NCBI GenBank assembly: GCA_020634795.1
Contig: JACKAZ010000003.1
Span: forward strand, 310,001 to 374,000
Source: Ardenticatenales bacterium
GTDB lineage: Bacteria; Chloroflexota; Anaerolineae; Ardenticatenales; Ardenticatenaceae
Length of the DNA stretch: 64,000 bases
Reading direction: 5' to 3'
Below are positions 25,478 to 34,723 of this stretch, one piece after another. Made by a program: the position numbers and the translations under genes. Under the pieces are notes generated by a model. The model ran no database searches. It worked only from the letters and a program-made list of their open reading frames with translations, and had not been told where the DNA came from. The stretch's first letter is position 1. Each line of letters opens with the position of its first letter.

Positions 25478-27049
25478 TCATCTACAAGAGGTGCCAAATG
25501 CCTCTTGTTGCAAGAGCGATGCGGCGCGGGCTCGACTCCAGTTCCAGCTCCGCCAATCCGAGGGCGCATCGGCTTCAGTGCGCGCCGGGAAGCTGCGATC
25601 GTCGAGCGCGAGCACGACATCGCACTGCTGCGCCGGCGTCAGATCGGGCCAGAGTTCGAGCAGCGTCGGGATGGCATCATCACTTAGGCTTCCCAGATAG
25701 CGTCCGTCGAAACTACGCTCGACCGTCGGCGAGAGCGCCCGTGCCACATTGGTGCGAACGATCAGTGCGTCGGGGTTGATCGACAGTAGCAGTCCGATCG
25801 TGAGGAAGCCGGTGACCAGTGCCCCAAAAATGAAGCGGTTTCGTTGGCCGCGCAGCACCGTGGCGACGAACCAGATGAAGAGCACCGCCAGCCAACCCAT
25901 GAAGACCGAGGTGTAGAAGCGCAGCTCCGTCAGCCCAAATTCGGCTTGGTAGAGGCGCATGCGCTGGATCGCAGAGAGCATGATCACGAACAGCAACGCG
26001 ATCAGCAGCGCCGCCAAGCCGCGGAAGAGCCGTCGCTCCGTCGCTGTGTCAGCGCGGGCGATCCAATGCATCGCCAGCAGCAGTGGCAAGACCAACGCGG
26101 CCACGGTGACCAACTCAAAGAAGCCGCGCCGCGCATATTCCGCGTAGCTCAGCGTCACGCTGGCTTCGATGAGCGCCGCACCACCGAAGAAATAGCGGAA
26201 CTGGACCAATACGAACGCGATGAACAGAAGATTGAGTAGCCCCAGTACGACCCCGACCTCGATGGGGCCGAGTTGCACGGGGGAGGTCACGGTCGAGGGT
26301 TCCGCTCGATTGGCGGCCAGATAGCGCTCAATCACCACATAACGCAGGAAACCCACACTGATCCACGTAAAGAATCCGATCAGAATCAAATGGGAGATCA
26401 GTTTGGAGAGATCTATATCCAGCAGATCCGTCACGAGGCCTTGGAAAACGGCATCGGCCGCCATGAATAGGGTGCCAAAGAGGATTAGCAGAGGAACGGC
26501 GATCAGCAGGCCACGCAACAATGGCAGGGCCACTCGCGTGAGTTGGTTGCGCGGCAGCTTGCCCCATTTCACCTCGGAAAAAACGAGGGGCAACGTGCCA
26601 AAAGCGGCGTGGAATGTGCTGAGGAGGTTGACCGCGACATAATCGAGCAGTCCCGCACGGCGCGAACGGCCCCGTACCGTGTAATGCGCGGCCAGCGCCA
26701 GCGCCACCGCGGTGGCCAATAGGCAAAGTCCAATCAAAGTGGGCGAGCTGCGCCACGCGATGCCAGCGGCGAAGAAGAGGGCGGCCAACCAAAGCCAGCG
26801 CCCATCGCCCTCCGTGGGGATCCGTTGTAGCTTTAGCAAGGCAAAGACTGTGCCGACCACCGCGCCCACCCAAAGCGGAACATTGAGCCCCCACGGCACT
26901 TGGCGTAGTAGGCCATCGCCCAAAAGACCGAGTAGCAGCGCGGCCAACAGCACGGTAAAAGCAATGGCGCTGCGTCGTAAAGCGTTGCGGTCGACGGTCT
27001 CTTCGACGGCGGCGACCGGCGGCATCTCCAATGAAATCGCTTTTTCCAT
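25478..27049 (-). CDS. DUF4173/DUF4153-family polytopic membrane protein
   Basis: A 523-residue protein with about 12 transmembrane helices (39-455) and a soluble C-terminal tail of about 70 residues. The phrase SYAEYARRGFFELVTVAALVL is the hallmark of the DUF4173 family, and VKWGKLPRNQL precedes a conserved helix bundle. The function of the family is not known; members often neighbour two-component or stress genes, which is not so here. The DALI-type tail (SLSDDAIPTLLELWPDLTP) carries acidic residues. The gene is divergent from the membrane protein at 27381. Confidence 0.82.
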   Translation of the reverse strand: MEKAISLEMPPVAAVEETVDRNALRRSAIAFTVLLAALLLGLLGDGLLRQVPWGLNVPLWVGAVVGTVFALLKLQRIPTEGDGRWLWLAALFFAAGIAWRSSPTLIGLCLLATAVALALAAHYTVRGRSRRAGLLDYVAVNLLSTFHAAFGTLPLVFSEVKWGKLPRNQLTRVALPLLRGLLIAVPLLILFGTLFMAADAVFQGLVTDLLDIDLSKLISHLILIGFFTWISVGFLRYVVIERYLAANRAEPSTVTSPVQLGPIEVGVVLGLLNLLFIAFVLVQFRYFFGGAALIEASVTLSYAEYARRGFFELVTVAALVLPLLLAMHWIARADTATERRLFRGLAALLIALLFVIMLSAIQRMRLYQAEFGLTELRFYTSVFMGWLAVLFIWFVATVLRGQRNRFIFGALVTGFLTIGLLLSINPDALIVRTNVARALSPTVERSFDGRYLGSLSDDAIPTLLELWPDLTPAQQCDVVLALDDRSFPARTEADAPSDWRSWNWSRARAASLLQQEAFGTSCR

Positions 27050-27380
27050 AATCTCGATCCTCGCGGTGGGGTAAATGGTGCTACAACATCATTGTACGTC
27101 AAGTCGGTGCGAATGTTCCAACTCGGTTGCAGCAGCGCCGACGCATAGGCGGGCAGTGAAGCGAGCGCGGTGGGGCGAGCCACCTCGATGGGCCCTTCAA
27201 TCACCCTGCGCGGCCGCGCGCTAGACAAAGGCGTTTGCCACATCGTCCGCTTGCTATAAGCTATCGGGGTTGCGGCAAAAGCGCTCTTTGGGGACGTTTG
27301 TACCCGTGACAGCAGTCCGCGTCCCTGGCATCCGAACGCGCTGCTTTCTCCGCTTATCATCCGCCTAGAAGGGATATTTC
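27050..27380. other. Divergent intergenic region, no gene seen
   Basis: These 331 bp separate the DUF4173 gene (minus) from the hypothetical membrane protein gene (plus). Short ORFs here run through without recognisable domains. AAGGGA stands 6 bp before the ATG at 27381 and is a credible ribosome site. No convincing -35/-10 pair was found. Confidence 0.45.
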
Positions 27381-28115
27381 ATGTTACGCATCAATCTTGT
27401 TCGCGCCGTGCGCCAGCGCCTCGCCCTGCTCCTCACCGTTGGCTTCGTTTCGTTGCTCTGCTGCATCGGGGGCGCCTTTGCCTCGTTCGTCGTGGCCCCG
27501 CAGCAGCGGATCGATGCCTCGCGCACGGCGCGAATGTCGACGCTTTCCTACGAGGCGTTCCAAGCCGCGCCAGCGGGAGAGCGGCTGATTGTGATGGGGG
27601 CCTTGGCCGATAATCCGCCGATCAGCGACGAAGGGGAGTTTGTTGCTTATCAAATGGAGCGCTGGACGACGACGCTGATCGAAGATGAGGAACAGGGCGA
27701 TTTCTACACGGGGAAGTGGGACACGGAGAATCGCGTTACCGAGATTCCGGTACTGAATGTTTCCATCGAGGGGGGCACGGTGGCAACGCTTCCGACCGAA
27801 TCGCTCCGACTCACGGGCGCTTTGCACGAGGAAATCTTCGAGAGTGACAGCGCGGAGGTTGACCTGACGAACAAGCGGCCCGATGACTCACGCCGATATG
27901 AAGGGCTGCGCAACGGTGATACCGTGACGATACTGGGGGCGAAGGGCAGCGGCGGCGCGTTGATCCCGGAAGCGCTCTACGCGGGAGATCGGGTCGCTTT
28001 TGATCAAAGCAACGTCAATCAGGCCTCTAGCCTCTTTCAAATGGGGATCTGTATGATGGGCCTAGCGCCGCTGCTCTTGCTTGCGGGGCTGCTTTTCGCC
28101 CTCTTCAAGCGATAG
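27381..28115 (+). CDS. Two-helix membrane protein with outside domain, possibly GIDE-like
   Basis: A 244-residue protein with an N-terminal helix (about 15-38), an outside domain of about 170 residues, a C-terminal helix (about 220-241) and a short basic end. The domain phrase GALADNPPISDEGEFVAYQMERW recalls the GIDE/MULAN group, in which an LSG-x-P start is followed by a YR-x-W element, but the match is weak. I do not recognise a firm function. It is a single gene; its stop lies 2 bp from the stop of the converging CoA-transferase gene. Confidence 0.6.
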   Translation: MLRINLVRAVRQRLALLLTVGFVSLLCCIGGAFASFVVAPQQRIDASRTARMSTLSYEAFQAAPAGERLIVMGALADNPPISDEGEFVAYQMERWTTTLIEDEEQGDFYTGKWDTENRVTEIPVLNVSIEGGTVATLPTESLRLTGALHEEIFESDSAEVDLTNKRPDDSRRYEGLRNGDTVTILGAKGSGGALIPEALYAGDRVAFDQSNVNQASSLFQMGICMMGLAPLLLLAGLLFALFKR

Positions 28116-28117
28116 CC

Positions 28118-29413
28118 CTACAGATAGCCCAACCCTTTTGCCTCGTGAAGAAGCTCATCGCGGAATGGGGGCGCGGCAATGGCGACCAATTCGTGGACCC
28201 GCTCGCGCACCGATTTGCCGTGCAACGAGGCGACGCCATGTTCGGTCACGACGTAATGAACATCGTTGCGCGTGGTGACGACCCCTGCGCCTGTCTTCAA
28301 TGTGGGCACGATGCGGCTCAGCGTTCCGCCACGCGCGGTCGATGTGAAGGCGATGATCGGCAAACCGCCCTTCGAGCGACCTGCGCCACGAATGAAATCG
28401 ACCTGTCCCCCCGCGCCGCTATAGAAACGCGGCCCGATCGAATCGGCGCAGACTTGGCCGGTCAGATCGACTTCAATCGCCGAATTGATCGCCACCATCC
28501 GATCGTTGCGTGCAATGTTGAAGGGATCGTTGACATAATCGGTTGGGTGAAGTTCGATCAGCGGGTTATTGTTCACGAAGTTGTAGAGCGCCTGCGAGCC
28601 GAAGAGGAAGCCCGCCACGATTTTCCCCGGATGGAAACTCTTTTTGGCACACGTGATGACGCCCCGCTCCACCAAATCGATCACGCCATCCGAAAAGAGC
28701 TCACTGTGGATGCCCAGATCCTTGTGATCGCCCAGTTGGCGCAGCACCGCATCGGGGATGCTGCCAATGCCCATTTGCAACGTGGCGCCGTTGGGGATCA
28801 GCGCGGCGATCCGCGCACCGACCTGCATCGACAACTCGTCAGTGCCGCCCTGGGGCGCTTCTGGCACGGGGTAGTCGGCCTCGACGATGGCGTGGAGGCG
28901 GCTGATATGGATGAACGAATCGCCCAGCGTGCGCGGCATCTGCGGGTTGATCTCGGCTATGATCAGCCGGGCCGCTTCGGCGGCGGGTTTGGTGGAGCCA
29001 ACCTCGACCCCAAAGCTGCAGAAGCCGTGCTCGTCCGGTGGGGAGAGGCTGACCAGCGCCACATCCAGCGGTAGGGAGCCATCGCGGAAGAGGCCAGGAA
29101 TTTCGGAGAGATGAACCGGTGTGAAGTCGGCTTCGCCGCGCTGCACCGCTTTGCGCACCGATGCCCCGATGAAGAGCGCATTGTGACGAAACGAAGCCGA
29201 ATAATCGCTGCTGACATAAGGGGCGTCGGCAAAGGTGAGAATGTGGGTGATCTCCACGTCCCGTACCTTCGGCGCATGGTCGGTCAGCGCTTGGATCAGC
29301 ACTTTCGGAACCCCCGCGCCGCCACCGATATAGACCCGTTGACTCGATTCGACGACCGCGATCGCGTTCTCCGCCGTCGTCACCTTTTGTCGATAGAGCC
29401 TGTCCCAGTTCAT
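28118..29413 (-). CDS. Acetyl-CoA hydrolase/4-hydroxybutyrate CoA-transferase family protein
   Basis: A 431-residue family-I CoA-transferase in one chain. The catalytic Glu238 lies in LGIHSELFSDGVIDL; PNGATLQMGIGSIPDAVL precedes it, and GQVDFIRGAGRSKGGLPIIA follows as the CoA-contact loop. The C-terminal HGVASLHGKSVRERVHELVAIAAPPFRDEL matches the AcetylCoA_hyd_C domain. Such enzymes transfer CoA between acetate and 4-hydroxybutyrate or other short acids, or hydrolyse acetyl-CoA. Its start overlaps the stop of the alanine-dehydrogenase-like gene (29410-29413), so the two are coupled and probably share a pathway, perhaps amino-acid fermentation. Confidence 0.87.
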   Translation of the reverse strand: MNWDRLYRQKVTTAENAIAVVESSQRVYIGGGAGVPKVLIQALTDHAPKVRDVEITHILTFADAPYVSSDYSASFRHNALFIGASVRKAVQRGEADFTPVHLSEIPGLFRDGSLPLDVALVSLSPPDEHGFCSFGVEVGSTKPAAEAARLIIAEINPQMPRTLGDSFIHISRLHAIVEADYPVPEAPQGGTDELSMQVGARIAALIPNGATLQMGIGSIPDAVLRQLGDHKDLGIHSELFSDGVIDLVERGVITCAKKSFHPGKIVAGFLFGSQALYNFVNNNPLIELHPTDYVNDPFNIARNDRMVAINSAIEVDLTGQVCADSIGPRFYSGAGGQVDFIRGAGRSKGGLPIIAFTSTARGGTLSRIVPTLKTGAGVVTTRNDVHYVVTEHGVASLHGKSVRERVHELVAIAAPPFRDELLHEAKGLGYL

Positions 29414-30531
29414 GCCACACCCCCGCTCAGATCAACTTCCTGCTCACAGCCGAGCGCGGCGGCGATATCGGAATTGGCGATCTTCCCCTGATAGCTGTTC
29501 ACCCCGCGCAAAAGACTGCTATCCTCCTGAATTGCCGCCTCTACGCCGAGTGCGCCGATCGCCCGCAGGTAGGGGAGCGCCGCATTGTTCAGCCCGTAAC
29601 TGGCGGTGCGGGCTACCGTGGCTGTGATATTGGGGACACAGTGGTGAATGACCTCATGGACCGTGTAGGTCGGATCGACGAGTGTGGTGGGGCGGCTGGT
29701 GGCGACGCAGCCGCCGCTGTTGATCGAGAAGTCGATCACTACCGTGCCTGGGCGCATTTGCTTGACCATCTCCTCTGTCACCACGATGGGGGAGCGCGCG
29801 CCCGGAATCTGAATGGCCCCGATCAACACATCGGCGAATCCGGTGGCACGCCGAATGTTGAAGGCATTCGAAAGCATGGTGGTGACCCGCCCTTCGAGCA
29901 GTTGGTCGACCATCTGCAACTGCTCCAGTTCGCGGTCTAGGATCACCACCTCGCTCCGTAACCCCAAGAAGGCGCGGGCGGCATTCATCCCCAGAATGCC
30001 TGCCCCAAGGATGACCACCGAGGCGGGTGCGACGCCCGGAATGCCGGAGAGCAGCACCCCGCGCCCCCCTTTGTCGTTGGTCAGCAAATCGCCCGCAATC
30101 ACGGGCGCGAGCCGTCCGGCGACCTCGCTGGTGGCGTGCAGCACGGGCTGGTAGCCATCGTCGCGGCGGATCATTTCGAAGGCGATGGCGGTGATCTCCT
30201 TCTCGCGCAATCCGTTCACCATCTGCTGAGAGGCGACCGGCAGGTAGAAGTAGCTGAGAATGGTCTGACCGGGTCGGAATTGCGCCGCTTCCTCCCGCAT
30301 GGGTCGCGCGACTTTTACCACCACATCGGCGCGGCCGTAGGCTTCTGCCGCCGAGTGGACGATGATGCCGCCTGATTGCCGATAGGCTTCATCGCTGAAG
30401 CCCGCTTCGGCCCCCGCATCCCGTTCGATATAGACGGCGTGGTTGGCCCGCGTCAGGCTCAACACACCCGACGGTGTCAGCGCGACCCGCCGTTCGCGGT
30501 CACGTATCTCTTTGGGTAGCCCGAATTCCAT
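29410..30531 (-). CDS. Alanine dehydrogenase/PNT-family protein with altered active site
   Basis: A 373-residue protein with the full AlaDH/PNT layout: PKEIRDRERRVALTPSG at the start, GGRGVLLSGIPGVAPASVVILGAGILG as the NAD-binding turn, and SYGLNNAALPYL near the end. By alignment from memory with mycobacterial alanine dehydrogenase, Arg15 is kept, but Lys75 is Ala, His96 is Tyr and Asp270 is Asn (residue 271). Those residues bind pyruvate and drive catalysis, so alanine oxidation is doubtful; another 2-oxo or imino acid substrate is possible. It precedes and overlaps a CoA-transferase gene. Confidence 0.8.
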   Translation of the reverse strand: MEFGLPKEIRDRERRVALTPSGVLSLTRANHAVYIERDAGAEAGFSDEAYRQSGGIIVHSAAEAYGRADVVVKVARPMREEAAQFRPGQTILSYFYLPVASQQMVNGLREKEITAIAFEMIRRDDGYQPVLHATSEVAGRLAPVIAGDLLTNDKGGRGVLLSGIPGVAPASVVILGAGILGMNAARAFLGLRSEVVILDRELEQLQMVDQLLEGRVTTMLSNAFNIRRATGFADVLIGAIQIPGARSPIVVTEEMVKQMRPGTVVIDFSINSGGCVATSRPTTLVDPTYTVHEVIHHCVPNITATVARTASYGLNNAALPYLRAIGALGVEAAIQEDSSLLRGVNSYQGKIANSDIAAALGCEQEVDLSGGVA

Positions 30532-30737
30532 GAGGGGGGGTCCTTTGAAGATGCTGCCACGTCGTGGCAGGTCGATGTCGAAACACTATCATTGGGTTGT
30601 CGGTTCGGCCGGATTACATGGGCAAGCGCTGCGCCAGCCCGGTGCACCGCCAAACGGCGCGAGTCGCCGCCGATGGACAATGCCAATCGGCGACTCGGCG
30701 TGGAAATGGCAACGGGATCGGCGGCGCGAATCGCCGC

Positions 30738-31187
30738 TTAGCCGTGGCCGGAAGAGCGGATGATGAGTAAGGGGCGATCAGCTTGGTTGAGCACGCCCGA
30801 GGTCACACTGCCATAGAAGACGCGTGCCAGCCCCGTGCGTCCGTGGCTCGCCATGGCAATAAGAGAGGCGTCTTCTTGATCCGCCCCTTCTAGAATGGCA
30901 TTGACGATGGGGCCGGGAAGCACCAGAGAACGGGCCGCGATGCCCCTCTCGTTCAGTTGCTGCGCCAAGCTATCCAAATAGGCGGCAACCTCGCCTTGAC
31001 GGCGCTCGGACTCTTCCTCGTCGTAGTAGGGGAACATGTCGTAGGGGGTGACGAGCGCAGCCATCGGTTCGAAAATCTGCAGCAGAATCAGTTCAGAACC
31101 AAACTGGTGGGCAATCGCTTCGACATGCGGCAGAATCGCCTCGGCCCGCTCGGAGCCATCCAGGGGCACTAAGATTCTCTCGTACAT
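30738..31187 (-). CDS. Universal stress protein (UspA family)
   Basis: A 149-residue single Usp domain. RILVPLDGSERAEAILPHVEAIA begins the fold. The ATP-binding motif appears as SHGRTGLARVFYGSVTSGVL (G-2x-G-9x-G-S), so it is of the nucleotide-binding type. An insertion with PYYDEEESERRQG stands between strands 2 and 3, as in many Chloroflexota Usp proteins. It acts in the cytoplasm during stress, with no known fixed partner. An AAGGAGG-like leader lies before the ATG at 31187. The gene is monocistronic, about 200 bp from its neighbour. Confidence 0.9.
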   Translation of the reverse strand: MYERILVPLDGSERAEAILPHVEAIAHQFGSELILLQIFEPMAALVTPYDMFPYYDEEESERRQGEVAAYLDSLAQQLNERGIAARSLVLPGPIVNAILEGADQEDASLIAMASHGRTGLARVFYGSVTSGVLNQADRPLLIIRSSGHG

Positions 31188-31443
31188 GGCATCCTCCTTG
31201 AAAATGTGTCCTCATTGACGAAATCGGGGCTTTGCCCATGATTATAGAGGGTTTGTGCCCGGTCGAGTAGTAACATTTGCCATATCGCGGACGGGCGAAA
31301 GTCGCCGGTAATCAGAGGGAACGCGGGGCGCTGAGCGGCAACGCATGGGGTGTGGCGTCGCCATTCCGATTGACAACCCGTCAAAAGAGACGATGCGCTT
31401 TCCGTATGCCCAACGGCACAGCATAGATAAGGGAGAAATCGAC

Positions 31444-31893
31444 ATGAGGAACTGCTATACCTGTCAGCTTGTGGCGCGTCGGGATGCGGGGGAAGCGCCG
31501 CTGTGGGATGCCATTGTTCGCACTGCGCATTGGGATTTGGCGCATGCCTACGACTCGTCGCTGCTGGGGTGGTTGGTGCTGGTTTCGCGTCAGCATCGGG
31601 GCGCTGTCCACGAGCTGACGGCGGCGGAAGCGACGGAACTGGGGCCGCTGCTTCACCGTGCCTCGCAGGCGTTGCAGGCGGCGACGGGCTGCGTGAAGAC
31701 GTACGTGATGCAGTTCGCGGAAGCGGCGGATCATCCGCATGTCCACTTCCATATCGTGCCGCGTCTGGCCGATCTGCCCGATGACCGGCGAGGCCCCCAT
31801 ATATTTGGCTATTTGGGTGCGCCAGAATCAGAGCGTGTCAGTGACGGGCAAATGAACGAAATTGCGCGCCGCATCCGTTTATTCCTGCAGTAG
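31444..31893 (+). CDS. HIT-family nucleotide hydrolase/transferase
   Basis: A 149-residue HIT protein. The histidine triad is HPHVHFHIVPR (His97, His99, His101, His103), and an N-terminal CYTCQLV pair may bind zinc, as in some bacterial HIT members. HIT enzymes cleave nucleoside-phosphate bonds such as AMP-lysine or ApnA. The ATG at 31444 has GGGAG 8 bp before it; a longer open frame from 31345 lacks this. The BchE-like gene follows after 68 bp on the same strand. The usual N-terminal strand is short, so this is a compact member. Confidence 0.87.
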   Translation: MRNCYTCQLVARRDAGEAPLWDAIVRTAHWDLAHAYDSSLLGWLVLVSRQHRGAVHELTAAEATELGPLLHRASQALQAATGCVKTYVMQFAEAADHPHVHFHIVPRLADLPDDRRGPHIFGYLGAPESERVSDGQMNEIARRIRLFLQ

Positions 31894-31961
31894 GTGCTTG
31901 CCTGAGCCGATTGCAGGGCGGCGACAGCAGGCGCCCATTCACCGATCATAAGGAGGAAACC

Positions 31962-33452
31962 ATGCCCATCATCCTGATAAATGGCCCGCTGCAAAGTGCC
32001 GTCTGTGACTATGGGGTTGGTCACCAGCTTCCTTTGGGATTGCTGATGATCGGCGGACCGCTGCTCGATGCGGGACACGAGCTGAGCCTGATCGACGCCG
32101 CCCGCCATCATCTGAGCGATGCCGCGATCCTTGCTGCCGTTCGGGAAAGTGAAGCGCAGATCGTGATGATGGCGCACGTCGGATCGACCTCGGCCCATCC
32201 ATGCTGTACCCGCCTGTTGGCAGCGATTAAAGCGGAGATGCCGGAGGTGTTCACGGTCTATGGGGGTGTTTACCCCACCTATCATTACAAAACCGTGCTG
32301 GCAGAGCATCCGGAAGTCGATGTGATTGTGCGTGGCGAGGGCGAAGCCACCGTACTTGATCTGGTCGCAACCCTCGCCAGTCAAAAGGCCAGCGATCGGT
32401 TCGACCTCTCGTCAGTCGCGGGTATCGCGTGGCGCGATCGAGGGGAAGTCAGGATGACCGCCTCCCGTCCGCCCATTCAGCAGTTGGATGCGTTCCGCAT
32501 CGGCTGGGAACTCATCACAGATTGGGACGCTTATCAGGCCTTTGGCTTGGGGCGTGCGGCGGTGGTGCAATTCTCGCGGGGATGTCCGCACACCTGCACC
32601 TACTGCGGTCAATGGATGTTTTGGAAGCGGTGGCGCCACCGCGGGGTGAAGGCGTTCGTGGATGAGATGGAATGGCTCTACCGCGAACACGACGTGCGCT
32701 TCTTTTGGCTGGCCGATGAAAATCCCACGACGATCAAGGGGACGTGGGCGGCGGTGCTCGCCGAAATCGGAGCACGGGCGCTTCCCATCGGGATGTGCGC
32801 GTCGATCCGGGCGCAAGACATCGTCCGCGACGCGGACATCCTGCCACTCTATCAGCAGGCAGGTTTTCTCTACGTCCTCATGGGCGTGGAGACGGTGAGC
32901 GATGCCACTCTCGACAAGATACGCAAAGGCTCCACGGTGGATGATGCCTATCAGGCCGTGCGACTCCTGCGTGCGCACGGCATCTTGTCGATTGTTGACT
33001 ACATGTTTGGGATCGAAGAGGAATCGGTGCAGAGCATCGTGCGGGCACTCAGGGGGCTGCTGCACTACGATGGTGACTTCGTGAATGCACTTTTCTTGAC
33101 CCCCCATGCGTGGACCCCGCTGGGCCGCGCCTTACAAGATGCGCCACGGGTGGAGGAGGATCGTTGGCGCTGGGATTACCGACAGCAGGTGGTGGATGTG
33201 CCGGGCCTTTCGCCGACCCAGCTCTTCCTTGGCGTCAAAATCGTTGAAACGCTCTACCACCTGCACCCGCGTCGTCTCTGGCGGATTCTCACGGTGTCGG
33301 ATCCTCGGCTGCGTCGTCTGCTACGATTCAGCCTCCGGCACACTACGGCGGTCTTTGGCTACGAACTCTACGATTTCTTTCGCCATCGTCGTCGCTACCT
33401 GCAACAGGCGCATCAAAAACAGCCACGCAGCGCGCAGCTTGCCAGCAGATAG
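31962..33452 (+). CDS. B12-binding radical SAM protein, BchE-like
   Basis: A 496-residue protein. An N-terminal cobalamin-binding-like Rossmann domain (1-165, with YGGVYPTYHYKTVL and RGEGEATV) is followed by a radical SAM core. The Fe-S motif is CPHTCTYC (Cys208, Cys212, Cys215), then GQWMFWKRWRHR and RFFWLADENPTT. The tail with LTPHAWTPLGRAL and RWRWDYRQQVVD closely resembles BchE, the oxygen-independent Mg-protoporphyrin IX monomethyl ester cyclase of chlorophyll synthesis. No other bch gene lies in the window, and the B12 DxHxxG motif is not evident, so the substrate may differ. AAGGAGG lies 5 bp before the ATG. Confidence 0.82.
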   Translation: MPIILINGPLQSAVCDYGVGHQLPLGLLMIGGPLLDAGHELSLIDAARHHLSDAAILAAVRESEAQIVMMAHVGSTSAHPCCTRLLAAIKAEMPEVFTVYGGVYPTYHYKTVLAEHPEVDVIVRGEGEATVLDLVATLASQKASDRFDLSSVAGIAWRDRGEVRMTASRPPIQQLDAFRIGWELITDWDAYQAFGLGRAAVVQFSRGCPHTCTYCGQWMFWKRWRHRGVKAFVDEMEWLYREHDVRFFWLADENPTTIKGTWAAVLAEIGARALPIGMCASIRAQDIVRDADILPLYQQAGFLYVLMGVETVSDATLDKIRKGSTVDDAYQAVRLLRAHGILSIVDYMFGIEEESVQSIVRALRGLLHYDGDFVNALFLTPHAWTPLGRALQDAPRVEEDRWRWDYRQQVVDVPGLSPTQLFLGVKIVETLYHLHPRRLWRILTVSDPRLRRLLRFSLRHTTAVFGYELYDFFRHRRRYLQQAHQKQPRSAQLASR

Positions 33453-33459
33453 GGCAGAT

Positions 33460-34635
33460 TCAACGTGCTGGGCTATGCCTTGCCACGTGGTGCAGCGCCA
33501 GCATGATCACGAACAACAGCGCGAGCGCAACGGGGATGGCGTTAAGCGTACTGCGTGTCGCCAAGAGGCCGAGCAGACCCGGCAGCAGCGCGCCACCCAA
33601 GCCCGCCGCCGCCACTTGGATGCCGATGCTGTTCGTGGTGAAGGCAGCGCCGACCCGTTGCGCTGTCCCAGAGACCAACGCGGGGTAGATCGGCGCAATG
33701 GCGAGGCCGACCAGCGCCACCGCAACGACCGCTGCGATGGGGGGTCCCGGCCGGACAAGGAGTAGGGCGCCGACCGTCGCCAAGAGTAGCCCCCCGTTGA
33801 CGAGCCGCTGATTGGCGATGCGTGTCGCCGCGACCCCCGCGATGATCCGCCCAACGGTGAACATGGCCCAATAGCTGCCGGTCACCAACCCCGCCACCGT
33901 CGGCGCGACGGCGCGTGCGTCGGTCAACAGCGTGTAGAGCCAGAGTCCCAAGCCCAGTTCAGCGCCGGTGTACAGGAAAAAGAGGAAAGCGCTCAACCAG
34001 ACCCTCGGCTGGCGCAACGTGCCGCGCCACGGGGCCGCGTCGGGCGCGATTTTCTCGCCGCGCTGCGACGTGTCCACTTGCCAGACGGACAGCCGCGTCG
34101 CAAAGGCAAGCGCGAGCAGCAGTTGGGCGATACCCACCACGATGTAGCCCCCACGCCATGTCTCCCACTGGCGGAGCGAGGCCGTCATGATCAGCGGGCC
34201 GAGCGTGATGCCGACGCCGAAGCTGGCGTGCAGCCATTGCATCGTCCGGTCGCTGAAGCGCTCCGCGACGTAGCCGTTGAGTCCCGCGTCGATCGCCCCC
34301 GCGCCCAAGCCCGCGGCCACAGCCAGCGTCAGCAGCAGCCCCCACGTCGGCACTACGGTGTACCCCAGCAGCGCCCCGCCCGTCAGGGCGCAGCTTGCGG
34401 CCAGCAGCCAGCCCAGCCCGATACGCGCGATCAGTAAGCCGCTGGTGAAGCTAGACAGAAGGTAGCCGCTGATCATCACCGCCATCAGTTGGCCGAGCGC
34501 ATCCAGTGGCACCCCAAAGCTTTGTCGCAACGTGGGCCACGCCACTCCCAACAGGCCATCTGGCAGACCGAGCGAGATGAAGGCGATGAAGGCGAGGACG
34601 AGGAGCAGGGGCGCGGGTTGATTTCGTGTCGACAT
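33460..34635 (-). CDS. Major facilitator superfamily transporter
   Basis: A 391-residue MFS protein with twelve predicted helices in two halves. The LGLPDGLLGVAWPTLR start and GLGAGAIDAGLNGYVAER loop resemble the FucP/YfkF-like group that moves sugars or drugs, but no substrate can be assigned. The cytoplasmic loop between halves holds QVDTSQRGEKIAPDAAPWRG. Its stop lies 7 bp from that of the converging BchE-like gene. Confidence 0.85.
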   Translation of the reverse strand: MSTRNQPAPLLLVLAFIAFISLGLPDGLLGVAWPTLRQSFGVPLDALGQLMAVMISGYLLSSFTSGLLIARIGLGWLLAASCALTGGALLGYTVVPTWGLLLTLAVAAGLGAGAIDAGLNGYVAERFSDRTMQWLHASFGVGITLGPLIMTASLRQWETWRGGYIVVGIAQLLLALAFATRLSVWQVDTSQRGEKIAPDAAPWRGTLRQPRVWLSAFLFFLYTGAELGLGLWLYTLLTDARAVAPTVAGLVTGSYWAMFTVGRIIAGVAATRIANQRLVNGGLLLATVGALLLVRPGPPIAAVVAVALVGLAIAPIYPALVSGTAQRVGAAFTTNSIGIQVAAAGLGGALLPGLLGLLATRSTLNAIPVALALLFVIMLALHHVARHSPAR

Positions 34636-34723
34636 GAGGACAGAGCGGAGAATGGAAAATGGGGAGATAACGGGCTGGAGTGATTCAGTGCGTTAGAGAC
34701 TTCAATCGTATTCCTGTCACACC

